Of a stretch of DNA of 10,026 nt, positions 1-6,017 are shown one piece after another (position 1 is the first letter of the stretch; every line of letters begins with the position of its first letter). The position numbers and the translations under genes were made by a program. The stretch lies in assembly GCA_014378955.1 (NCBI GenBank), contig JACMMQ010000064.1, positions 1 to 10,026 of the forward strand. Direction: 5' to 3'. The notes beneath the pieces were generated by a model. That model searched no databases and was not told the DNA's origin. It was given only the letters and a program-made list of their open reading frames with translations. Source of the DNA: Clostridia bacterium. GTDB lineage: Bacteria; Bacillota; Clostridia; SK-Y3; JACMMQ01.

Positions 1-788
1 ACGCACAGCACATAGCTTGTAGCATCCCAAAATCGTGGCACGACTATTTTCCCCTTTTCACCATATATCACCGCTTGATTGTCTAATTCCGAACGCACAG
101 CCGATAATAGTGTTGCCATTTGCCCACTATTATAGCCAAAAATCATGGCGTTTTGCTCATCCACGCCTGTTGTGCCGATTTGTGCAAAGCCACTGATTGT
201 ATCAGGCGGCTTGCCAAAAATCATGGATGCGTATGAAACAACATAAATACCAACATCTAAAAGTGCCCCACCCCCTAATGCCTTGTTGAACAAACGTCCT
301 TCAGGCTGCCATTGCGCTCGAAAGCCAAAGCTTGCTTGCAATGACTTCACCTCACCAATAACACCTTGTTCTAGCAATGCACGCACAGCCATGTTTTCAG
401 GGATCGTTCGTGTCCACATCGCCTCCATTAAAAAGACGTTGTTTTTTCTTGCACAAGCAATCATCTCTTGTGCTTGTTTTGCATTCATCGCAAACGGCTT
501 TTCACAAAGCACTGCTTTTTTAGCATTTAAAAACAGCTGTGTATTTTCACAATGGTAGGGATGTGGCGTTGCGATATAAACCACATCAACCGTGCTGTCA
601 TTCGCCATCGCTTCATAACTTGCATATGTTTGAGGCACATCAAATTCACATGCAAAGGTATCCGCTGAGGTTTGCGAACGAGAAGCCACCGCTACCAATT
701 CAGCGCCATCAACCTGTTTGATGGCTGACGCAAACTTTTTTGCAATCGCACCTGTACCTACTATTCCCCATCTTATGCATTGAGGCAT
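1..788 (-). CDS. Gfo/Idh/MocA-family NAD(P)-dependent oxidoreductase (3' end outside window)
   Basis: About 262 residues are visible; the gene runs off the left edge, so the C-terminus is missing. The N-terminus is a Rossmann nucleotide-binding fold with GxGxxA at residues 11-16 (GTGAIA). The family's EKP signature is at 95-97 (CEKPFA), the dihydrodiol-dehydrogenase-like motif MEAMWTR at 120-126, and GGGALLDVGIY at 171-181, where D177 and Y181 fall in the usual substrate-site region. Family members are soluble enzymes that oxidise or reduce sugars, polyols, dihydrodiols or related compounds with NAD(P). The exact substrate cannot be read from the sequence. The ATG at 788-786 is preceded by an AAGGAG site (800-805), which overlaps the stop codon of the DUF2142 gene upstream. 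The 17-nt gap suggests one transcript for both. The family assignment is very secure. Confidence 0.93.
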   Translation of the reverse strand, partial: MPQCIRWGIVGTGAIAKKFASAIKQVDGAELVAVASRSQTSADTFACEFDVPQTYASYEAMANDSTVDVVYIATPHPYHCENTQLFLNAKKAVLCEKPFAMNAKQAQEMIACARKNNVFLMEAMWTRTIPENMAVRALLEQGVIGEVKSLQASFGFRAQWQPEGRLFNKALGGGALLDVGIYVVSYASMIFGKPPDTISGFAQIGTTGVDEQNAMIFGYNSGQMATLLSAVRSELDNQAVIYGEKGKIVVPRFWDATSYVLC

Positions 789-805
789 AAATTACACAGC
801 TCCTT

Positions 806-2188
806 TTAACAATATTTTAAAATCATGCTATACAGCGTAATAATCAAAATGCAAATGGTCACTAAAAATGACATGGTTTTAAGCTGTTGCGTGACCTTGT
901 TACAAACGTTCAGTTTGCAAAATAGCAAGGACGCTACCAATATGTATGGCAGAAAATATCTACCCTGCAACCCTAAGACTTTCTCACCACCTACTGGTGT
1001 CCACGAGAGGTAAAGAACCGTGGCAATCCCCAAAACACCCATTATGAAGGTCGCAAATATGACCGCGAGGTGATGCATTCGTTCTTTTTTTATTTTTATA
1101 TGATGCCCATCTATCAGGGCAACAAATCCAATGTTTATTAAAATTATTGCAGACACTTTGCTTGATAGAAAGCACGGAATGGGCCAACCAAGAACACTTC
1201 CGACGCTTTCTACAAGCAATGCGCAACCTGTCACACTCAAAAATGTGTTTCGTATTGCAATTATGAATTTAACTGGATGGTGTAAAATGAAAGCTGCTTG
1301 ATCGGGTATGGATGCACCTTCATTGAGCGTAACCATAATGTCCTTTACGCACACTGACCATATGCCATAGCTTACTAACCCAACTGCAGAAACTGCGCAT
1401 ATCGTGATGAAATAATTGAGTTTGTGACGAAATCGACAGCTCGGGATGATAAAGAATAACAGCAATATCGGTAAATATGCCTGTTTTGCTAATGAAATTG
1501 CGACACTCAGTACAAGCATAACCAAAATGTCTTTTGCCCGAAATGGCGTATCCTTTAATTGTGCCTGTTTTAAAACCCAAGCTACTAGCAAAAAGATGAA
1601 CCCGTTCACCACTGAATCACCCGAAAGGACGCTCGCTTGGTATAACGAAAGCGGCGTGAGCGCAACCACAAACATGATAAGTTTATGGTTTGGCGTTATT
1701 TTGATCGCTAATGTAATGAGTGCTACCCAAAATAGCAAATTAAAAATTCTTGCACAATATAATAACCATAAAATATTCATTTGAAATATTCTACCTACAA
1801 ACATACCAAAGCTTTGAGATAGGTAGGTCATCGGTGAATATATGACGACATTTGAAAAGCCGCTAAATTTTCTATCTTGCTGTGCTAATGGAATTTCAAG
1901 CTGTTTCATTGCCTCACGTGTTTTATTGCTATCTTTATTTCCACTGCTATATTGTTGAAAAACAAAATGATCCGCTTCTCTCAAAGACTGTGGTAATGTA
2001 CCTCCAGCACTGCTCCCTATTTTTTCGCCCTTTATAACACCTTCGGATATTTGATAGGCTCTCAAAAAATGACTAGGCTCATCACAACCATAAAACGGAG
2101 GCACTAAAAAAACAAATAGCACGCCAAAAAATAACGATATGCAAGCAAACGCTTTATGTAATGTCCAATTGCTAAAAATATGTTGCAC
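806..2188 (-). CDS. DUF2142 family multi-pass membrane protein
   Basis: This is a polytopic membrane protein of about 460 residues with many hydrophobic segments. Family hallmarks are an early loop after the first membrane segment carrying DEPSHF and RAYQIS (D36-E37-P38, H40) and a late GLQGRYFLP motif at about residues 406-414. Both are characteristic of DUF2142. The acidic DE pair in the first outer loop resembles GT-C glycosyltransferases, so a role in transferring sugars to an envelope polymer is plausible but unproven. I chose GTG at 2188-2186 as start because AAGGGGGT (2196-2203) lies 8 nt upstream. A longer frame from a TTG at 2248 has no ribosome site and would add 20 residues. The gene is first in a probable two-gene operon with the Gfo/Idh/MocA oxidoreductase. 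A consensus-like promoter lies about 98 nt upstream of the start. Confidence 0.88.
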   Translation of the reverse strand: MQHIFSNWTLHKAFACISLFFGVLFVFLVPPFYGCDEPSHFLRAYQISEGVIKGEKIGSSAGGTLPQSLREADHFVFQQYSSGNKDSNKTREAMKQLEIPLAQQDRKFSGFSNVVIYSPMTYLSQSFGMFVGRIFQMNILWLLYCARIFNLLFWVALITLAIKITPNHKLIMFVVALTPLSLYQASVLSGDSVVNGFIFLLVAWVLKQAQLKDTPFRAKDILVMLVLSVAISLAKQAYLPILLLFFIIPSCRFRHKLNYFITICAVSAVGLVSYGIWSVCVKDIMVTLNEGASIPDQAAFILHHPVKFIIAIRNTFLSVTGCALLVESVGSVLGWPIPCFLSSKVSAIILINIGFVALIDGHHIKIKKERMHHLAVIFATFIMGVLGIATVLYLSWTPVGGEKVLGLQGRYFLPYILVASLLFCKLNVCNKVTQQLKTMSFLVTICILIITLYSMILKYC

Positions 2189-2195
2189 GTTTTTT

Positions 2196-2203
2196 ACCCC
2201 CTT
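2196..2203 (-). promoter_or_regulatory. Shine-Dalgarno AAGGGGGT that decides the GTG start of the DUF2142 gene
   Basis: On the minus strand AAGGGGGT is followed by 8 nt and then GTG CAA. No comparable purine-rich site precedes the TTG at 2248. The same G5-type site recurs before the 100-aa gene at 3667, the HD-GYP gene and sipL, so it fits local usage. Confidence 0.75.
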
Positions 2204-2267
2204 ATTACCACCGTATAAGAGAATACCATATTTTGACTTCCAGTGCAAGAATTTTATCGATACACTG

Positions 2268-2296
2268 CACCTTTGTGCTTGTCATAGCATACATTA
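2268..2296 (+). promoter_or_regulatory. Sigma-K-like promoter for the 53-aa hydrophobic protein
   Basis: CACC (2268-2271), a 16-nt spacer and CATACATTA (2288-2296) match the Bacillus sigma-K pattern mACm-N16-CATAnnnTA at every defined position. CATACATT also fits the sigma-E -10 (cATAcAnT), so either mother-cell sigma factor is possible. The start would fall near 2302, giving a very short leader that begins at the AAGGAGG ribosome site. The assignment rests on motif match only; these motifs are short. Confidence 0.45.
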
Positions 2297-2321
2297 TACC
2301 AAAGGAGGTGAACCCATGCAA
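2293..2321 (-). promoter_or_regulatory. Sigma-A-type promoter for the DUF2142 gene
   Basis: On the minus strand TTGCAT (2316-2321) is followed by a 17-nt spacer and TATAAT (2293-2298). The -10 is extended (TGG before TATAAT). Transcription would start near 2286, giving a leader of about 98 nt before the GTG. The -35 box overlaps the start codon of the plus-strand 53-aa gene, and the -10 overlaps that gene's proposed promoter on the opposite strand. Confidence 0.7.
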
Positions 2322-2477
2322 AAAGCAGATAGTTCCTTACTCTTTTTCATCATTATCTTCCTCCTCTTGTTTTATGATGATAGCGCCATTTGCAATAATT
2401 CCAATCGCGTTTCATGCAAAGGGGACAGTAGCATTTTATTTTTCATTTTAGTCTTTTTACTATTATTTTATCAATAG
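2316..2477 (+). CDS. 53-aa protein with a duplicated hydrophobic module, probably spore-associated
   Basis: AAAGGAGGTG (2301-2310) lies just before ATG, a near-perfect ribosome site, so this start is preferred over longer in-frame starts upstream. The protein is two copies of a 16-residue unit: D5-S6-S7 then a hydrophobic run ending F19-Y20, and D37-S38-S39 then a hydrophobic run ending F51-Y52. The copies match at 13 of 16 residues, while their DNA matches at 32 of 48 bases, many of the differences being silent. This suggests the protein sequence has been maintained. The linker (21-36) is polar with two cysteines (C26, C34). Each hydrophobic run is about 13 residues, short for a membrane helix. 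Similar tiny hydrophobic proteins occur in clostridial genomes without assigned function. A sigma-K-like promoter suggests late mother-cell expression, so a coat or spore-surface role is an inference. Confidence 0.7.
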   Translation: MQKADSSLLFFIIIFLLLFYDDSAICNNSNRVSCKGDSSILFFILVFLLLFYQ

Positions 2478-2568
2478 GTAAACAAAGACTTTTGTATGGT
2501 GTGGCATCAAGTGCATTCAAGCAAACATAGGTTCGTACATGACTAAAAAATTGTGTGCATTCTTTCTT

Positions 2569-2588
2569 GGGCGGCGTTAAAACCGCCC
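2569..2588 (+). terminator. Possible weak terminator hairpin after the 53-aa gene
   Basis: GGGCGG (2569-2574) pairs with CCGCCC (2583-2588) around an 8-nt loop, about 90 nt after the 53-aa gene's stop. The following bases (ATCATTTTAATG) are only moderately T-rich, so termination may be inefficient. The opposite strand has no T tract. Confidence 0.4.
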
Positions 2589-2712
2589 ATCATTTTAATG
2601 TTGATAGGCTGGTTTTATGCACAAGCAATAGAAGTTTCTATCATATTCTTCCTTCAAAATGCATATCAATGAAGCACACAGAAGTACGTCAAAGGCTTAT
2701 AGAGCAAATCGA

Positions 2713-2889
2713 CCTCGAAAACTCTTAAGAATGGCAATGTCCATTTTTGTAGGGGCGAATCACGATTCGCCCGATACTCTGTGCCAATTTGCACAACGGT
2801 CGATTCGTGAATCGCCCCTACGGTACAGAGAACAAAAAAATGCTTTTCACTAAAAAACCATTAATTACAAGCCGTACGAGTTTTCGAGG
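2713..2889. repeat. Long-range 12-bp inverted repeat enclosing a palindromic element
   Basis: CCTCGAAAACTC (2713-2724) and its exact complement GAGTTTTCGAGG (2878-2889) bracket 153 nt. Inside lie ATTTTTGT (2743-2750) opposite ACAAAAAAAT (2832-2841), and the 21-bp imperfect repeat at 2749-2821. The whole could be a small non-autonomous element or a structured leader before the small-gene cassette. No target-site duplication is visible at the outer ends. Confidence 0.5.
2749..2821. repeat. Palindromic intergenic repeat (GTAGGGGCGA type)
   Basis: The left arm (2749-2769) and right arm (2801-2821) are complementary over 21 bp with two mismatches, separated by 31 nt. Each arm also folds on itself: GGCGAATC-ac-GATTCGCC on the left and CGATTC-gt-GAATCG on the right. 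Repeats with a GTAGGGGCG edge and an inner small palindrome recur between genes in many clostridial genomes. A related partial sequence lies at the right edge of this window. Confidence 0.65.
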
Positions 2890-2919
2890 AAACTAAAAAC
2901 AAAATGAGGAGGTTAAAAA

Positions 2920-3225
2920 ATGTTACCAAACAAACTACTACAAATGCTTAGTGGCATTGATGCGAAAAAGATGAAGGAAGGCATCCATGCACTTTCTGAA
3001 TTTTCAAAAACGCAAGAGGGACTTGATTTTTTAGAGCAATTCAAAGGGCTGAGCAGTGCCGATTTACTTAAGAAGATTGAAGATACAAAGCAAAACCCCG
3101 AAAAATTAGAAGATTTTTCAAAAACCTTACAAAACCTTGACCAAGAATCGTTGTTAACACAGCTCTCTAACAATCCTGATTTGTTACAAAAGATGCGTGA
3201 TTACCTAAATCAACCAGGGAAATAA
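2920..3225 (+). CDS. 101-aa helical small protein, first gene of a three-gene cassette
   Basis: I do not recognise a named family. The protein is soluble, lysine/glutamate/leucine rich and predicted to be almost entirely helical. There is no signal peptide, membrane segment or cysteine. Two stretches look loosely related: LLKKIEDTKQNPEKL (about 49-63) and LLTQLSNNPDLLQKM (about 78-92), suggesting a degenerate helical repeat. The ATG follows GAGGAGG (2906-2912) at 7 nt. The next gene begins 30 nt after its stop, and all three genes share direction and spacing typical of an operon. Small helical proteins of this kind may act as structural or adaptor components, but no function is evident. Confidence 0.75.
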   Translation: MLPNKLLQMLSGIDAKKMKEGIHALSEFSKTQEGLDFLEQFKGLSSADLLKKIEDTKQNPEKLEDFSKTLQNLDQESLLTQLSNNPDLLQKMRDYLNQPGK

Positions 3226-3255
3226 TTTATAAATAAAGAATATGAGGTGATAATG

Positions 3256-3654
3256 ATGGCAGATAACATTTTAGATAAAATAGCCCCCTTCAAGGAATTG
3301 CTCCAAAATGAGCAGGCGCAAGAAGCGCTTAAGGCCTTGATGGGTTTAATGCAAAATAGTAATAGCAGCAGCACAAACACAACCCATCCCGAGCCGAAAT
3401 TCGAGGCTCAAATTGCACCAGCACAGCACATACCCGAACAACCAAGCGCTTCAAAGCTATCCATAGACGATACGATGACTACCATAATGCGTATCAAAGA
3501 AGTGTATGACAAGGTGTCCACAGCGCCTGATAGCCGTGTAAATTTACTCATGGCACTTAAACCGTATTTAAATAGTCGTCGTAATTCAAAAATCGACTCC
3601 GCTATTCAAATGGTACAATTTACAAAAATTTCAAAAATAATGACCGAATTGTAA
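3256..3654 (+). CDS. 132-aa small protein with conserved-looking RVNLL..LKPYL C-terminal domain
   Basis: An N-terminal helix (residues 1-30, rich in leucine and glutamate) is followed by a low-complexity linker of serine, asparagine, threonine and proline (about 31-67). A C-terminal helical domain contains DSRVNLLMALKPYLNSRR at about 93-110 and then a helix with DSAIQMVQFTKISKIM. This C-terminal pattern resembles small uncharacterised clostridial proteins with an arginine-rich turn, but I know no function for them. The start is the ATG at 3256, six nt after GAGGTG (3244-3249); the ATG at 3253 and GTG at 3247 sit too close to or inside that site. It is the middle gene of the cassette, with its stop overlapping the next gene's ribosome region. 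Confidence 0.8.
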   Translation: MADNILDKIAPFKELLQNEQAQEALKALMGLMQNSNSSSTNTTHPEPKFEAQIAPAQHIPEQPSASKLSIDDTMTTIMRIKEVYDKVSTAPDSRVNLLMALKPYLNSRRNSKIDSAIQMVQFTKISKIMTEL

Positions 3655-3666
3655 GGGGGAATACAT

Positions 3667-3969
3667 ATGTATAGACGCTACTATCCACAAGGCGAAGCGG
3701 CAGCTATGTCACCTGAAGCCATGCCAACCGTGGTTGAAAATGTGGCAATGGAAGATGCTGAAATGATTAAGCCTCAAAAAGCACAGTCAAGCAACTTTAC
3801 CAGCCACATTGTTTCAAACAACCCGTTTAGCGCATTACAAAACATCTTTTGTAATTTTCATATGGATGATTTAATACTCATTGGCCTGCTCTTTTTACTA
3901 CTCCGTGAGGAAATACAAGATGAATTTCTAATATTGATTGTCGTAGCGCTATTATTAATTGGTTTATAA
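3667..3969 (+). CDS. 100-aa protein with two short hydrophobic C-terminal segments
   Basis: The N-terminal two thirds are polar, beginning with tyrosines and arginines (MYRRYYPQGE) and then methionine- and glutamate-rich. The C-terminus has two hydrophobic runs (about 69-79 and 87-100) separated by the acidic hinge REEIQDE and preceded by MDD. Both runs are short for spanning a bilayer. This acidic-hydrophobic-acidic-hydrophobic layout echoes the 53-aa protein at 2316-2477. It starts 12 nt after the previous stop, with AGGGGG just after that stop as ribosome site, so translation is probably coupled. The function is unknown. A membrane- or spore-surface-associated role is inferred from composition only. 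Confidence 0.78.
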   Translation: MYRRYYPQGEAAAMSPEAMPTVVENVAMEDAEMIKPQKAQSSNFTSHIVSNNPFSALQNIFCNFHMDDLILIGLLFLLLREEIQDEFLILIVVALLLIGL

Positions 3970-3984
3970 ATTTCGCAAAAAATA

Positions 3985-4013
3985 TTGTCCTTCACCTCCC
4001 TATCGTGTATAAT
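3985..4013 (+). promoter_or_regulatory. Sigma-A-type promoter for ppnP
   Basis: TTGTCC (3985-3990), a 17-nt spacer and a perfect TATAAT (4008-4013) place the start near 4020, about 25 nt before the ATG. The ribosome site AGGAGG is at 4031-4036. Confidence 0.75.
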
Positions 4014-4027
4014 AGTGCAAACGATAG
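4000..4027. promoter_or_regulatory. Possible operator around the ppnP -10 box
   Basis: CTATCGT (4000-4006) and ACGATAG (4021-4027) are exact complements separated by 14 nt. They flank the -10 box and the expected start site symmetrically. This could be a repressor site or chance; no regulator is encoded next to it. Confidence 0.3.
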
Positions 4028-4044
4028 TATAGGAGGCATATGAA

Positions 4045-4353
4045 ATGTTTCAAAACGTAAATGTAATTAAAAAAGCAAATGTCTATTTTGATGGCAAGGT
4101 GACAAGCCGTACCGTTGTTTTTGCGGATGGCGAAAAGAAAACCTTGGGCATCATGCTCCCAGGCGAATATGAATTTGGTACCGTTGCAAAGGAAATCATG
4201 GAAGTATTGGGCGGCTCAATGGATGTTTTATTGCCCAATCAAACGGATTGGCAGACCTTTACAGAGGGGCAAAGCTTTGAAGTGCCAAGCAATAGTAAGT
4301 TTAAGCTGGTTGTTAGGGAAGTTTGTGATTATTGTTGTTCATACATAAAATAG
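4045..4353 (+). CDS. ppnP: Pyrimidine/purine nucleoside phosphorylase PpnP (YaiE/DUF1255)
   Basis: This is a 102-residue single-domain cupin-like protein. It keeps the family pattern seen in E. coli Ppn[10 protein letters not shown] (14-22), LPGEYEFGT (38-46), [10 protein letters not shown] (61-70), [13 protein letters not shown] (78-90) and an ending DYCCSYI. The family splits nucleosides with phosphate into free base and ribose-1-phosphate in the cytoplasm, with broad base specificity, as part of nucleoside salvage. The N-terminus is about ten residues longer than in E. coli. The gene has its own promoter and a strong terminator, so it is a monocistronic unit. The ATG lies 8 nt after AGGAGG; an ATG at 4040 is out of frame. 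The assignment is secure by pattern, although activity in this organism is untested. Confidence 0.9.
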   Translation: MFQNVNVIKKANVYFDGKVTSRTVVFADGEKKTLGIMLPGEYEFGTVAKEIMEVLGGSMDVLLPNQTDWQTFTEGQSFEVPSNSKFKLVVREVCDYCCSYIK

Positions 4354-4396
4354 TGGAGTGTACCTACACGAGGTAATATTAAATAATTACATACTT

Positions 4397-4435
4397 AAAA
4401 AGATGACTTACGATAAGTGCGTAAGTCATCTTTTT
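4397..4435. terminator. Bidirectional intrinsic terminator between ppnP and the HD-GYP gene
   Basis: AGATGACTTAC (4401-4411) and GTAAGTCATCT (4421-4431) form a perfect 11-bp stem with a 9-nt loop. A run of As on the left and Ts on the right extends the stem and gives a T tract on both strands. It lies between two convergent genes and would end both. Confidence 0.92.
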
Positions 4436-4486
4436 TCTTATAACCAACAAAAAGCGACGGCTATTTATACACATATTATTTTATGT

Positions 4487-5986
4487 TTACCCTACCCACA
4501 AATCCACAAAAACCGCTACAATGCTTGGATCAAAATGTGTGCCTGCACACCGCTTAATTTCCTCTATGGCAGCTGCATGACTAATTGGCTTTTTATACGG
4601 TCTTGTGCTTGTCATTGCATCATAGGCATCAACGATGGTTAAAATGCGTGCAATCTTGGGTATTTCTTCCATTTTGAGTCCTCTTGGATAGCCTTGTCCA
4701 TCCCAGCGTTCATGATGTGATAGAATGTATTCCGCAACATGTGACAGCTCCTGTGATGACGAAGCGATGCGATAGCCGATTTCTGCGTGTTTCTTCATTT
4801 CTTTCCACTCTTCGGGCGTGAGCTTGTCTGGCTTTAATAAAATATGATCTGGTATGGCTATTTTCCCGATGTCGTGTAAAATGGACAGCAAGCTAAGTGC
4901 ATCCATGTCATTATCAGAAAGCTCCATTTTCTCGCCAATTTGAGCGCTTATCAGTTGAAGGCGCTTTGCATGCTCCTCCGTTTCAAAATCTCTTTCCAAA
5001 AGCATCTTTTCAAGCGAAGCGATAATGCCACTGCGTACACTTTTCGACTCTACGAGCTTGTGGCGATACATCCTATCTTCCGCTTCTTTTAATACGAGTT
5101 GAATGTCTTGGTCGCACCGCTCCATCGTGGCGCAACCTATTGCAATGCTTGGCTTTATTGGCGCATCGGTCGTTAGACTGCATAAATCTTTTATTCTGTT
5201 GACAATAATATCTGCAAAAATACTGGGCGCTTTGGGTAACAAAATTGCAAACTCATCCCCACCCCATCGGGTTACGATTCCTTTATTGTGAACGGCTTTG
5301 GTTAGAATATTGGCAATGCTTTTAAGCAGTTCATCTCCCTTTTGATGCCCAAACACATCATTGGTTAATTTAAGTCCATTGACATCACCTATAATAATGG
5401 ATATAGGCAAATCACAGCTTGAATCTAATAACTCTAGCTGGTTTTCAAAGTAGGTGCGATTAAACAGTCCAGTGCCTAGGTCATGGTTGCTTAAATATAC
5501 CAGCTCATCATCCTTCGATTTTTGCAGTGTAACATCTACCATCGTAATCAACGAGGCCTTTAAACCCTCATATTGTATGTTTTCAATAAAAAATTCAACC
5601 CATTTTTCTTCTTGCTCTTTGGTATTCACCTTGTACAAATAACGTACAAGGCGATCGGTACTATCATGCTCACTCACATTGATTTGATGATGTGCCAGCT
5701 CCTGAAAGCAATCGTCAAACATCTGAATGTATGCGCCTTTTTCCCATTTGAGCATTTCAGCTTTGTCATAGTCAAAGATGTTGCCTGCTGCTTGGTTGGC
5801 ATACTTGACGATATCGTCCTGAATAATCATAATGCCCAAAACATTTTGCTCTGCGATCATTCTAAACATATATTCGCTTTCTAAAAAAGCTGCTTCACTA
5901 TTTTTCCTTGAAAAAATAGTGCCGACTTGCATTTTATGAATGATAGCGCGCATCTTAACGTCTAAGAATTTTGAATCATAGCCCAT
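4487..5986 (-). CDS. PAS-GGDEF-HD-GYP cyclic-di-GMP signalling protein
   Basis: This is a 499-residue cytoplasmic protein without signal peptide or membrane segments. A PAS-like sensor region spans about 35-155 and ends in the usual DVT motif. The GGDEF domain (about 160-315) has D201, N209-D210 and an intact RWGGDEF (240-246), so diguanylate cyclase activity is possible. An RxxD inhibitory site is not seen just upstream. The HD-GYP domain (about 320-495) has H339, HD at 371-372, HHE at 424-426, GYP at 432-434 and D453, so the c-di-GMP phosphodiesterase metal site looks complete. Making and degrading c-di-GMP in one protein implies signal-dependent switching. The start follows a G7 ribosome site (AGGGGGGG, 5993-6000). 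It lies 31 nt after the thioesterase gene, probably on the same transcript. Confidence 0.92.
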   Translation of the reverse strand: MGYDSKFLDVKMRAIIHKMQVGTIFSRKNSEAAFLESEYMFRMIAEQNVLGIMIIQDDIVKYANQAAGNIFDYDKAEMLKWEKGAYIQMFDDCFQELAHHQINVSEHDSTDRLVRYLYKVNTKEQEEKWVEFFIENIQYEGLKASLITMVDVTLQKSKDDELVYLSNHDLGTGLFNRTYFENQLELLDSSCDLPISIIIGDVNGLKLTNDVFGHQKGDELLKSIANILTKAVHNKGIVTRWGGDEFAILLPKAPSIFADIIVNRIKDLCSLTTDAPIKPSIAIGCATMERCDQDIQLVLKEAEDRMYRHKLVESKSVRSGIIASLEKMLLERDFETEEHAKRLQLISAQIGEKMELSDNDMDALSLLSILHDIGKIAIPDHILLKPDKLTPEEWKEMKKHAEIGYRIASSSQELSHVAEYILSHHERWDGQGYPRGLKMEEIPKIARILTIVDAYDAMTSTRPYKKPISHAAAIEEIKRCAGTHFDPSIVAVFVDLWVG

Positions 5987-6017
5987 AGAATGCCCCCCCT
6001 GTTTATGAAATGATTTT

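Larger units (their letters stand above)
2478..2919. other. 442-nt gene-free region with stacked inverted repeats
   Basis: I see no credible gene here. The open frame 2659-2853 (plus) crosses a palindromic repeat and lacks a ribosome site. Contents in order: a GC hairpin at 2569-2588, a small symmetrical site ATAGAA-gt-TTCTAT (2628-2641), and nested inverted repeats between 2713 and 2889. A GAGGAGG ribosome site (2906-2912) serves the next gene. No convincing promoter for that gene was found, although its transcription should begin in this stretch. Confidence 0.6.

Noticed and set aside
806..1784. Overlapping frames within the DUF2142 gene (984-1226 and 1320-1580 minus; 825-1013 and 1446-1784 plus)
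   Set aside because: The DUF2142 frame has family motifs, a promoter and a ribosome site; the others have none of these.
2139..2477. 112-aa version of the small hydrophobic protein
   Set aside because: The upstream 59 residues are antisense to the DUF2142 start and its leader; the strong AAGGAGG site is directly before the ATG at 2316.
2659..2853. 64-aa plus-strand frame across the palindromic repeat
   Set aside because: It has no ribosome site, and its sequence is largely the translated repeat.
2913..3173. 86-aa minus-strand frame opposite the 101-aa gene
   Set aside because: Its start has no ribosome site, and the plus-strand gene has GAGGAGG and fits the operon.
2274..4620. Similar 19-20-base strings near 2274 and 4602 (GTGCTTGTCAT..GCAT)
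   Set aside because: One lies in a coding region that fully explains it; the match is short and imperfect, most likely coincidence.
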